From Echinometra lucunter (taxonomy: Eukaryota > Echinodermata > Echinoidea > Camarodonta > Echinometridae), in the NCBI GenBank assembly GCA_029962745.1, contig CM057158.1, positions 12,556,776-12,620,775 on the forward strand: 64,000 nucleotides of DNA. Direction: 5' to 3'. Of this stretch, positions 37,006 to 49,400 are shown piece after piece (position 1 is the stretch's first letter; each line of letters opens with the position of its first letter). Position numbers and translations under genes: made by a program. Under the pieces are notes generated by a model. The model did not search any database and had not been told where the DNA came from. It worked only from the letters and a program-made list of their open reading frames with translations.

Positions 37006-37152
37006 GTGTGTGAGGTATACAGGTTACACAGAGAGACATTTTATCTAGCAGTAGACTTTGTAGATAGGTATCTAGCAGCCAAAGAAAACATTCCAAAGAC
37101 CAAGCTACAGCTCATCGGTATTACATCATTATTCGTCGCTGCAAAGCTGGAA
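37006..37152 (+). CDS. CCNE-like: Cyclin E exon 6 (copy 1): cyclin box
   Basis: 147 nt, phase 0. Reads [20 protein letters not shown] and ends [10 protein letters not shown]. Identical in protein to copy 2. The sequence enters the gap 142 nt later. Confidence 0.85.
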
Positions 37153-37294
37153 GTGAGTTATTTCATCGATCCAAATCACTATTGCCTAAGGATGGATACT
37201 AGGTTTTAAGGCGTTTGCTTGATTTCAGGCCCAAAACACCTCTTTGTTTCAGATCTTTCAGGCTAATTGAGTAGCTCCAGTGGTTATTCTTGGT

Positions 37295-37794
37295 NNNNNN
37301 NNNNNNNNNNNNNNNNNNNNNNNNNNNNNNNNNNNNNNNNNNNNNNNNNNNNNNNNNNNNNNNNNNNNNNNNNNNNNNNNNNNNNNNNNNNNNNNNNNNN
37401 NNNNNNNNNNNNNNNNNNNNNNNNNNNNNNNNNNNNNNNNNNNNNNNNNNNNNNNNNNNNNNNNNNNNNNNNNNNNNNNNNNNNNNNNNNNNNNNNNNNN
37501 NNNNNNNNNNNNNNNNNNNNNNNNNNNNNNNNNNNNNNNNNNNNNNNNNNNNNNNNNNNNNNNNNNNNNNNNNNNNNNNNNNNNNNNNNNNNNNNNNNNN
37601 NNNNNNNNNNNNNNNNNNNNNNNNNNNNNNNNNNNNNNNNNNNNNNNNNNNNNNNNNNNNNNNNNNNNNNNNNNNNNNNNNNNNNNNNNNNNNNNNNNNN
37701 NNNNNNNNNNNNNNNNNNNNNNNNNNNNNNNNNNNNNNNNNNNNNNNNNNNNNNNNNNNNNNNNNNNNNNNNNNNNNNNNNNNNNNNNNNNNNN
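37295..37794. other. Assembly gap, 500 N
   Basis: Exactly 500 undetermined bases, a length typical of a placeholder. Open frames across it are meaningless. Confidence 0.98.
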
Positions 37795-39115
37795 ACACTC
37801 CATCCCGTCTCTCACTTCATCGTCTAACGAAATCATGCCAAAGTCTCTGAAGAAATCTACACACAACCGAGGTGAAACTAAAAAATGTTACAATTAGAAC
37901 ATAATTCTTAATGAACTGATGAACCAAAATACAGTGTGCCGCATCGGAAGAGGGCTGTTGCAAATTACAAGCTTTTCTTTTTCAGAAATATTCTAACCAT
38001 ATTTACATAATTTATAAACGCACACACTCATCCCACCCACTGATAGACACAGAGCACGCCCAAATAATTGGATATGCTTCCAAGTTCTTTTCCTCTCTAT
38101 ACTTTTCTCACAGGTCATTTTACTTTCAATTTCTCCTATCGTTCCTCTTGGCTTTCCTCACCCCCTCTCTCTCTCCCTCTCTATTCTCTTCCAATTATGT
38201 AACATTGATTCCTAAATAAACGCACCCTCCCTGCACCCTGCACCCCTCCCCCCTCCCCCGAGAGTCCGTTTCGCGCGCTCGGTAAGTGTTTCGCACGATT
38301 CGCTGCTCACCACCGCCCCCTAAAATGAAATAATAGCAACGCCACTGATTCTAAACTGAGTTACGGGGAATTATTTGGCTCCCCCCCCCCCCGATAACAG
38401 GCAGAGAACGTAAGAAGAGCGGGAGCAGACACAAATAATTCAATGAAACGTGGGAGCTTCCACGCTTCGATTTTTTGGCTCTGCCCCCCCCCCCCCGATA
38501 ACAGGCAGAGAACGTAAGAAGAGCAGGAGCACACAAGGAACAATTCGAAGAAAACGTCGGAGCTTCCGTGCTTCGAGGGGGAGGGGGAAAATTCACCTTA
38601 TAGGGAGCGCCTTTCGGGCGCTCAGTATTAATTAGTGTTTCGCGAGTGTTTCGCGTGCTCACTACCGCCCCTAAAATGAAATCCTAGCGAAGCAACTGAT
38701 TCTAAGTTACCGGGACATTTTTGGCTCTGCCCGCCCCCCCCCCCCGATAACAGGCAGAGGACGTGAGCGGGAGCAGACAAGTAACGATTCAAAGGAACGT
38801 CGGAGCTTCCGCGCTTCTCGCGGGGGGGACACTCCCCCCTCCCTGCACCCCCCTTGGAGAGGGTTGGGAGCGCGCTTCCCGTGCTCACTAACGCCCCCTA
38901 AACTGAAATCCTAGCTACGCCACTAAATCTAGACGGAGTTACCGGGAAATATTTGGCTCCCCCCTCCCCCCTCTGATAACAGGCACCTGTTACGCCGCTG
39001 CAATGAAGCGCCTTAAACCACTCGACCGCGGCACCTGTTGAAGGAAAATAAGATACAAAAAAGTCGGCCTCGCGGACCCTCGGTCTCGCGGGCCTTCGGT
39101 GAAGTGGGCTGTCAC

Positions 39116-42100
39116 CAACTTGCCAACCTTCATAGTTTTGTTCTTCCTCTGTAAATTCCGCTATGTATTTTCACACTGGAAAGTCCTTGATTTAAGTGTA
39201 AACATGATAAGAGAATTCACACACAATTCTATTCGGATGACAACGCGTATAGTCCCATCCTTCATTCCGTTATGTCTTAATTCAACAAAGCCAGTGTTCA
39301 ATAATTATAAATTTGTCATCTCTTTGGTTTCATGGTAGTTCTTACCTATCCCTTTCTCTACATTTGTTCTCTTTCCCCTCTTTTTCATATTTTCCTTCCT
39401 TAATTGCCGACGGAATTTTTTAGGGGGTGTCAACCCCCCCTCCCGCTAGCGACTGCCCTGAATGCATGCAACACCCCCCCCCCCCACCCGTTCTCGGATG
39501 GAGAAAAAAGAGGGAAATAATGGGGGACTCGAGAAAAGGGGGTCTTGAACTATGCAATTAAGACCTACATTATGATACAAATATAGCTTGCCATTATTTT
39601 TTCTTTCAATGAAAATGCCGTATACGTGTATATTATTTTGATCGAACATTTGCCCACAGTCATGTGGGCAGATATTAATGTTCGATCTTCATGATCTTCA
39701 ACAGAATTTAGTAGTCAAATGCTAACATAGTAGCAGCAAATTTTGAGAGCACTTCGATTGCATGCGCGCATGGGGAGCATTTCGATATGAGGGCCCTCTT
39801 ACCAAATAAAGCCTGTCCTTAGACCCAAGGGGCTTGCAACTATATAATACCACTAATTATTGTTCATCTAAAACGTCAATAAATTCACCTATTGTCATCT
39901 TGCCCCCTCCACTCTGGCGCCGCCCCTGCCTGGGCCAAGGTTAATAAGTTGAAAAGACGATGCCAATATTTTTTATATAACGCGTCCTCTTTACTACTGT
40001 TGAACAAAAATTTCCCTTTCATAACTTAGAAGTTTGCCAGAGGCTTGCCCCAACATATAAAAAACGGCTATAGGGCCATGCGAACGGGGATTCAGATGCC
40101 ATTAAAGTTCTAGAGAAAAACGTGCATTTATACATTAGAAAACACGCAGTCTATTGAACCAGAAAGCGATTTTGGGGGCCAGGGTATAAAATGTATGTGG
40201 GTACATTATGAGGGCATAATAGGGCCTATACAATCATAATGTAATAGAAATAAGGGACTTAACCTCTAGGAGAGGGCACTTTTATCCATGGGAAGGTGGA
40301 GAATCTTGTTCACTAAAGACGGATTGGCCCTTCAGTCACGCACGGAAGGGGGGAGGGTAAGGGCAATCCCCTACTTTTCCAAGTACCCAGAGTATACCCT
40401 TTTCATTGATAAAAGTGCTCTCTTTTTCTTCTTACAACAAGGTAATGTGAGTGAATGAATGAATGAATACATGCAGGATTGATGGAATAAACTTGCCCAT
40501 GAAAATTTAAAAAGTGCGTGTATAATTAGGCTTGCATTGGCGACAGTTTGTCAGGGTGGTGCTTCCGGGGGGGGGGGGCATTCCCCTACTTTTCCAAGTA
40601 CCCCAAAAGTGCCCCTTTTTTACATGCAGTGATAAGGGTGCTCCCTTTTTCTTCTTACAAGGTTTCATTTTATTTTTTTATAAAGGCCCTTTCATCTTCT
40701 GATAAGTGATGACCCTTTTTTTTTTTGCTTCAGATATGTTGCCCTTCTCAAAACATGTAGGCCTACGTACCCCCCCCCCCTTTTAACCCATGTTTTACCC
40801 AGTCCCTATTCAATAGCGCCCTTTGTCCTTCAGAGAAGTGCACCCCAGTTTTTTCACTTCCATTAATGTATTTTTGGGGAATGTTTATCAACACTTTCCC
40901 TCTATGTTTCTGCAATTATCCTTCTGCTGCTTATTTTATATAGATATAGTATATATATATATATCTATATATATATATATGATCAGTCGTGATGAAACTT
41001 CACAATTTTGCATTGAAAAAAATTATATAGCTTGATCATTTAAAAAGATAAAAAGCGGGGGAAATGACGGCAGAGTAAATTGGATGCGGGAATTATGGGA
41101 GAGCCATAAATTACTTTGATGCTGCCTTTACCATCTTAGTCCTCTAAATAATGCAATAGGTAACCGCGAACCTTCTGCGAAAAAACAAAAAAAAAAGCGC
41201 TATGCAGAATAACACATGATTGTTTCATGTTTATTATTTCATTTTGCTTGCTCGCTTCGCTCGCTCGAAAAAGAGAAATCAGAACAGTAGGCCTATTCAT
41301 GCAAAAAACAACAACAAAGTATTACCCATGACATGTCAAGACAGAAACAATATGTCGAAAATGAACATGAATGTGTGTTAAAATTGAATATAGGTGTATA
41401 AGTCTCAACAACAGGTGTTTTTCTTTCTTTTTGTAAATTTTTTTGTGCCCTGTTTTCGCTGATGCCCCCCCATGCACTATTTGAAAGACGACCCCTCCCG
41501 CCTCAAAGGCGCAACAGATAAAGAAAGTCGAGTTGACCCTAGGAGGGCACACACAGGCCCCTCGCTGCCGGATTAGCATGAAAAGGGGCAGTTTCTCTTT
41601 TGGTGACAACTGAAGACCAGGCACTTTTTTATTTGGAAAAAGTGTCCGGGATTCAGCCCTTTCCACTGTTGGTCATCGCTTTCCCCGGCCTGTCCAAACA
41701 TGCCTACCTGTGTTTTGAGCAATTTTCCCTCTTAAAAAGGCTTAATAATTGTTGTTCCTTTACTCCCCTTGCTCCTTCTCCAAATTTGGGTTTTTGCGGC
41801 CCCCCTTCCAGTGCCCCCTCGATCCCGCCCCTTCTTAGATAGCAACTGCACGAGGGTATCCTTAATATGCATTGCAACTGCAACCCCCCAAAAGCAGCAA
41901 AATGAACTGACTGAAACTGATTTTTTTTCTCGAGAGAGAGAGGGAGAGAGGGCTATATACGAGGGAGAGACTCGAGTCTATCATGGCCCCTCATGGCCCT
42001 CTATATCTCACTGTCTTGTGTAGCATTCGCGGGATTCGCCTTTGTTTTTCCCGCTTCTTCGTGGATAGCAGGGTTCGCGATTCAATGTGCATGTCCCCAC

Positions 42101-43300
42101 ACAACTTCTATTCACGACCAAATTGCTTACCGGCCTGACGACAGTTGTATTTTTCTATACAAAGCCTTTGCCGCGCCGCGTATTCGATCGAACAGCTGAT
42201 TCTCTCTTCCGGTTGTAGGTCAGTCGATCTCTAGCCAATCACCGAATCATACGACCAATAAGCCCCTCCTCCACGAAACTTCCCTCCTTCTCGGTCACTA
42301 GGTATCTTAGTCTTGTTACATTCGTTTTAATTATTATAGTTCTTAATTTTCTTCAAATATATTACTGTCGGGCCATAACTATTCATTTCAATGACTTTAT
42401 AAGTATAATAAAAATTTTTTACAATTCAATTAATTATATTAAGTTGTATAATTATGATATTTGAGTGAATCCTATAGTAAATTTCTTGTATCCAGAGCTG
42501 AAATTAAACTATTCTTAATTGAACGTGCAAGGGAATGAACTCGAGAACAAGACCGATTAGTCAGAATAAATTCTATTTTTCTCAATTTTAAGCCAAAGGT
42601 GGAAGGAGTGGCATTGGTTTATAAAACACTGGTATAATTTTCTTGTACTCAACATATGAGTTATTGCGTTTTACGGCTCATTGGACACGTTTATGTGTAA
42701 AACATCCTATGTCGTTTGGATATTCGCGGTCAGACTAAACACTCCCGCCAGTGAGTACTTCGGTCACTGGACGATCTCTTACGGCGCCGATTGCTGTGTA
42801 TGTTTTGGTAGGACACCGCTATCCACCATACAGCCTGGCCTAGGCAGCTTTCGCGGGGAATGAAAGACTGGAGCAATCTCGCCTATTTGTTCGTTAGGAA
42901 GGTTCGTATTAAACTCGAATATCACTTTGATTTTGACAATTCTTCGTCTTATTAGGCTCCTAAATTAACTTAGAAATTAATATTCTACGTAATTTTGAGA
43001 TTTAGTGTCAGAAAAATCGGTCAAATGGAGATATATATGGCTTTATTACACGAACGTAAATTTCATAGGCGGGAGAGGAAGAAGGGGTCGGGTTGGGGCC
43101 GCCTTGTTGATCGATGATCTGTGTCATTTGTGTGACTGAATTCGGAAAAGAAAATGTAAGGGGGTTGATATATTTTAGTGTTTCAAGGAAATTTTCATAT
43201 TTGACTGGAGATGACATACTATCTTCATATGTTAAGGAAATGAATGTAAATAGGAGGATTTTTACTTCTCAAAATTTCCATTGTTTTAGCTTGTTTTCAT
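39116..43300. other. Spacer upstream of cyclin E, copy 2
   Basis: Same content as the copy 1 spacer: the GATCGAAC palindrome at 39640-39687, a short TA tract near 40938-40980, homopolymer runs, no credible gene. The cyclin E promoter should lie near its right end. Confidence 0.5.
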
Positions 43301-43404
43301 TGTCCTGCTGTACCTTTATTTTACAGCGAAGACGTTTGGCGAAGTCGGCGCTACTGAGAGAGTGATAACGCTGCTAAAAGACGGGATATTCTAGGCCAGA
43401 AAAT

Positions 43405-43418
43405 ATGTCTCGGAGGAG
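43405..43418 (+). CDS. CCNE-like: Cyclin E exon 1
   Basis: Start codon and MSRR, 14 nt, phase 2 at donor GTATGT. A plausible acceptor (TTTTACAG at 43318-43325) upstream suggests the exon begins near 43326 with a separate 5' UTR exon before it. Confidence 0.7.
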
Positions 43419-46400
43419 GTATGTTAATCTCATTCTTTGCCAGTCTTAGACCAAAGTGTTCTGTCTCTAATACAGTCGGCGTTAGCCTCTGATAATGGTA
43501 GGGTCGGCACATCGGCACTGCCGACCCTACCATTATAAGAGGCTAACGACGACTGTTAGAGACAGAACACTTTGGTCTATGCCAGTCGGTAGGCACTTTT
43601 GAGGCGACTGTGAAGTGAGGGTGACAACGAAGTTCTTCTGTCAGCGACCTTGATTGAAGAATATCTATCATACTTTAACTATTTTGTCAAAGGAATAAAC
43701 GCCATTGTCATCAATTTCATAACGACAAAAAAATTGCCAGCATCACTGGGATTCGAACCCTTGACTAGCATGACTAGTAATATATCGAGCTCTGACAGTG
43801 GCTTTGACCACTGCGCCACGAGCAGTTGACGAGGGGCAATCGGTGCACTTTATATCCATTATATACCCGGATTCATTTCTAGTCTTACTTCTCAGACATG
43901 ATTATTTTTACCCCTCACTTTACAGTCACCTCAAAAGTGCCTACTATGCCAGTCCTATGCCAGGACCATCATGTGACCAACTGACCATAGCCTGCCTGGC
44001 CTGGCCCTCACTTAGAACCGAAAATTTTCAGTCAAACGTTACCCTGGCCCTAGCCAGGCTAAACTGAAATTCTGTCTCTAGTCTAGTTCGTTAACCTCTC
44101 ATTGGGATAAGGGAGAGCCGACCCTACCCGATTCCCAATGAGAGGCTAACGAACTAGAGACAGAATTTTTGGTCTTTAGCCGGGCTAGAATCTAGACAGG
44201 CCCATGCCATGGCCATGAAATGTCAATAACAATTATCTGAAACTTGAAAGTAATTTTCAATGCCAACGCAACGGCTATTTCTTAATGATTTTTTAAATTG
44301 ATCCCACAACCCCAGACTCGTAATCATATACATTTGTCCCTAAGCCCTGGACTCTAATTGATGCCACTTTATTGAAAATTATCCTTTTTAATACTGTAAA
44401 AGCATAGGTTAGGGGCTCCACATGGACATGGGCATATGGCTTTCCTTGCATGTATTCTTCACTTTTATGTGCTCCTATTTATTAACTTTTTAGAGAATGT
44501 TTTCCTTCGTTCTCTTATTTTAAGTGGTCGTTTACAAGCAAGACAGGACAATCAACTAGAACCGAGTGGCAATCAGATGAAAAATAATCTTCAAATGTGT
44601 ACGAGAAAGCGAAAACAAGAGACAGGACTCGGTAGGTGCACCCCCCCCCCCCCCATTTTTTTTTTTTTTTTTTAATTTGACTCTGAGAGAATTACTAGTA
44701 AACTTAAAAAGGTCATTCAGTTTTATTTCGTCCTGTGTAGGCAAGAGCGAGATATAGGCGCTGTTTTTTCCGACAGCAGCGGTTTTTCGTTCAGTTTTGT
44801 AATATGAATGCTGCCATGTCAGTTTGCGAGATGCAGGTGAAGACCGCCAAGAGCGTTTCATTTGATGTTGTTTTTTTTTTTTTACTTGATTTACGAGGGA
44901 AAGCGAACATTTATTTTCTTTATGATTTCTCATAGACTGGTGTGTCAAGAGCTGAGGGAGTTCAAAGAAGGAGACAGCAATTTAGGATAGAGGTAGGTTC
45001 AATAAGATCTAAGATCAAAAGATCTACATGATATGTGTTACAAAAGATGGAAAGATAGGAAACAAATCTGCACCAATAATTTTTTGAATAAAACTTTTAG
45101 CTATTTCCATAGCATTTTCTGTAAAGTATGTTTTGAAAGTGTCCCCTACTTGAAAGGCTCTTTACATTAGAGCACTGACAATAAGATGGTATATCCTTGC
45201 AGAAGTCATGCAATATTTGGGAGACTAGTGAGTCCATACATCAAAAAAAAAAAAGAAGTCTTTAAAAAAACCTTTGACACATCATCATCTTATAACGAGA
45301 TCATGATTTATTCATTCATTATTATTATTATTTTTTTTTTTTTGAGGGAGGGGGTGGGGTCACTAGACCAAAACCACCTGGGAAGTTTTTTTTTCACATT
45401 CAGGAAATCATGTACAGGAATTAGATTTTTACTTTGGCATGTAGGTTGCATCATACCAGGGTGAAACATATTGAGGTGTTAAATGTTACTTTAGAACTTT
45501 TTAAGAAAGTTGGTATAAAATTCCTACAAATTCAAAGATTAAATGAAGAAAAAACATGTAGTGGGATTTAAAATCATTGTTTTGTGTATAAGAGGTAGAA
45601 CTCTGACATTAGTCTAAAATTACTCTTCTACGATGATACACAGCAGGATTCATAGTCATACTCTGCAAGGTGTGAAAATCTAAGTATGCATGAACCCTTC
45701 CCTATTGTTACCTTTGTGAACATTATACAATGGTTATACAACATTATAACCCCTGCCTGTTGACATATATTTGGTGCTTAAAGGTTAATGAACTTGCTTT
45801 GATTCTATTAATCTTCCTTTATTGAGGCTTTAATTGTGACTTGGCGCTTTGGAAACTTTCCTTTCATTACAAGACAAAGGCCAGTTCTGGGTTCAGAGCC
45901 AGGCTTTATTACCGGTAGTCTGGTACATGTTTTCTGAGGCCTGAAACAAAACTCACACCAGCTCTTCATTGTTTGAGTGTGGGAGAGTGAGCATTGGGCT
46001 AGTTGAAGCGCTTCAAGTACAGTGTTTGGGACTTGGCCGCATCCATTATGAATGGGTGAGTGCCTAGTGTTTTATGGAGAACAATAGAGGCTTGAAGAAA
46101 GGACATGGTTTGGTAGGAACTGAAGATCAGTCAGTCACTCATGTCAGCATCAGCAGGCAACCATGATGTCATGGTGTTCCTATATCTAATCACATACAAC
46201 TAAATTTCAAAATAATTATACTTAAAAATGTACACACAATATATTTGTATTTTTTTGTGTGTATTTTTTTTTGTGTATTTTTATTTTTATTTTATATTCA
46301 TAATAATTTTCTTTTAGAATCGATGGGTGCCTATCTCTGAGTCTTCATCGATAGAAACATCTCTTTTAGTCCCAATGCGCAAGGAACCGTCACCTCCTTC

Positions 46401-49400
46401 TGACGAACTCATGGATACTGGTACTATTAATGTCTTATTTCCCCAGTATTCTAAGTGTTTGTAAATCTGCCGATTTCAAAATTACCAGGTTGTCATGGAA
46501 TGATATAAGGTCTTTGGTGTTTATGGTTAAGCTTGTATTATGTGCTCTTAGAAGAAATCGTTTGAACCATGTCCCATGATTGATAACCATCTACATTTGA
46601 TTTTGCTTAAGGAGTGATGATTGTGATAAAGATTTGATGAGAAATATTTTCAGAGTCACTACCACAAATACATGTCTGTAATGAGGTTTTATATCCTTCA
46701 TTTAATCTGCTTCTTATGGTAAATGATTGAGCACTGATTATGTTCTCTTTTCCTTCTTTCAGCCAATTGGATGACATTCCGCAACCTGTTTCCAGTTCAT
46801 GTATCAGACAGAGCGTCACCCCACCCCCCTGCTTCGATGGAATGATCTAACCTGAAGTCTGGAGTATAATGACAAGAAAGGAGGCCAACTATCCAAGGAA
46901 GTATGACTGTCTAAAGGGTCATCCTTCATTGGGAGAGAGAATGAGAGCTATTCTTCTAGACTGGCTTATTGAAGTAAGTTTTATACCATTAATACATCAA
47001 ATAATCATAGCATGACTCATCCTCTTAGAAGTTTCTGTGAACAATGATTTGCTTTAAATAAAGGAAAGTATGTATGATATTTTCTGGCAATTGTTCTTTA
47101 AATCTGCAATGTATTGTGCTCCAAAGTGTGCATTAATTATTCTTGAAGTTGCAAGTGTTCAGTATAATGTTTTCATTGTAATTGATGTCCCTTTTCCTTT
47201 TTACTTTGCCTTGTTTTTGAGACTACAGAAAGGCTATTTATCTTCTCTTTTTTATACGCTTAAATGAATGGTATTTTGAGGAGGTTGAAAAATAGGTTGT
47301 CAGGGGCCAAAAAGAACTTTTGTGCCTCCCTGCGGCATTCTTTTGAAGTTAGCAAAATATGATGTCACGAGTATTGTTTGCACAGCTTTTTGGCATTACA
47401 TGCATGCATATCTCATTAATATGTGGAGCTGTTTACAGTGCCATTATGTGAACACTGAAAAAAAGCATGGGGGTCTTGCTGCTGCATATGTGAATGGTCC
47501 TTAATAGTGATCATGATGTAACAGTTTCTGCATGATGTGAAATATATTCATCAGAAAAAAGCATCCTGTAGGATGCAAACATGCCTTGCTTTGGAGGATT
47601 GCACTTGCATTAAAAGGATCTTCTTTAGAAATTGTTTGCTGTGGTGGCCTTTGGGTGGAAGTCATTGCCTTTGCTAAGTTAGATGGCAATCAATAGAATA
47701 AACTGGGTACCATTATTTTTTCCAATTCTTTTGTGTGTCATGCCTTCCCATAGGCAATCAATAAGATAGGCTTAGGCTTTACTTTGCATTTACATGTTCC
47801 TTTTAAAATCAATACAATAGTGCAGGACTCTAGATTCAAACCATTTAAGGTTAAAAGTCCTTGAGAACAGTACAAGTTTGAATGGGTTGCTTGAGGTTGA
47901 AGAGTTGTTAAGCAGTTGCATGTAGATTTCAAGCTACAATTGTGCTAATTTTCTGGGAAATTCAATGTTAAAAACAAGGCGCATCAAATATGTTGTGTGC
48001 TTAGATATAGGATATCAGTTATACTGGACACAGATTTAAGATGAATTCAGGGTCTTTCTAAGAGATATTGTTTTGTTTTTACTTTTCTGAATTTGTTTAA
48101 AGTATTTTTTTTATAGGAACGGTGGAGTATACTAGTAGGTTAAACTTTTCGTATGCTGCTAAGGCCTTCTTGATGTGCACATGCTCATTCTGATCAGTAT
48201 GTTTTTAATTAAATGCATTCCTCAGTCGGAAAAAAATGATTTATTTACCCTTTTGCCATCTGTTTTTCTTAGTTTTATTCTAGCTCTGGAAAGAGTGCAA
48301 GGAAAACTTTTTCGAACCACTAGGAATACCCATCTTTCTTCTACAACTTTTTATGTTTCATATTTTAATAGTTTACTCATTACCTATTTTTTTTCTTATT
48401 TTCTCAATTACTTGCTTCAGGTGTGTGAGGTATACAGGTTACACAGAGAGACATTTTATCTAGCAGTAGACTTTGTAGATAGGTATCTAGCAGCCAAAGA
48501 AAACATTCCAAAGACCAAGCTACAGCTCATCGGTATTACATCATTATTCGTCGCTGCAAAGCTGGAAGTGAGTATTTCATCGATCCAAATCACTATTGCC
48601 TAAGGATGGATACTAGGTTTTAAGGCGTTTGCTTGATTTCAGGCCCAAACACCTCTTTGTTTCAGATCTTTCAGGCTAATTGAGTAGCTCCAGTGGTTAT
48701 TCTTGGTCCAGGACATTCAATCCCCCACCCCCGTCTCTCTCTCTGTCTCTCTCTTTGATAAAGTGTCGTGATTGTACATTGATTAATTATATGCAGTTGT
48801 AATATAGAATAGTTTAAAAGTCAGTTAATTTCTTTGTTATTTTACCTTACCAGGTTGGCCTCATCATCATTGTAGACATAGTTTAACAAATTAACAGGAT
48901 GGATTTTCATGAATGATTTAGCTAGTGAAAAGGGAAGGATGTTTTGTTAATATGGTTTTGAAATAATATAGGCCTACGTGAAGCCTGAATTACAAATACA
49001 AATGAGATTTATTGGTAGAATGATGGGTGAGTCGGAGATGAAGAATGAGTACGGTATTGTGTAGTGAAGTTTATTCTTGCTCACTTTTCTTGCTTTTCCT
49101 CATTCAAATGTACAGGAAATCTACCCACCCAAGCTGCATGAATTTGCATATGTAACAGATGGAGCATGCACAGATGAGCAGATCCTAGAACAAGAACTCA
49201 TCATGTTGATGGTAAGACCAATTACCCGATACATTTTAGGACGAGTCGTTACATAATAACAATTTGATACTCTGTACGCATGTGAAATAACTAATAAGCA
49301 TAGTTAATGCAAGTGGGAAGGATTTCTCAAAGAAGAGTATTTTTAATCATCACAGTACTGTACCCAGTTACCAAACCCAAATATGATGAGAATAGTAAAT

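Larger units (their letters stand above)
31918..37152 (+). pseudogene. CCNE-like: Cyclin E exons 1-6, duplicated partial copy 1
   Basis: Six exons colinear with those in copy 2, at 31918-31931, 33028-33136, 33545-33601, 34907-35009, 35347-35557 and 37006-37152, after which the sequence runs into the gap. Exons 7-11 are not repeated. The joined reading fails in exon 5, which is one base short: entry phase 1 plus 211 nt does not reach the phase 0 needed by exon 6. I take it as an allelic or assembly copy of the cyclin E gene below rather than a paralogue. A real partial tandem duplication is possible. Confidence 0.75.
26232..37294. repeat. Long direct duplication, copy 1
   Basis: Colinear with 37796-48704 throughout: half of the foldback element, spacer, cyclin E exons 1-6 and introns. 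Differences are mostly 1-3 nt indels, a longer (TA)n tract and a 103-bp local duplication at 33128. It ends at a run of N. Confidence 0.92.
37796..48704. repeat. Long direct duplication, copy 2
   Basis: Matches 26232-37294 in order and orientation. It starts inside what was the central spacer of the foldback element, so only that element's right arm is present (about 38230-39115). It runs on without a break into cyclin E exons 7-11, so it is the better copy for the gene model. Confidence 0.92.

Noticed and set aside
31918..37152. A second, independent cyclin E paralogue
   Set aside because: Introns, repeats and flanks are as similar as exons, and exons 7-11 are missing. An allelic or assembly copy fits better.
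37199..37897. Open frames of about 190-200 codons
   Set aside because: They consist of undetermined bases in the assembly gap.
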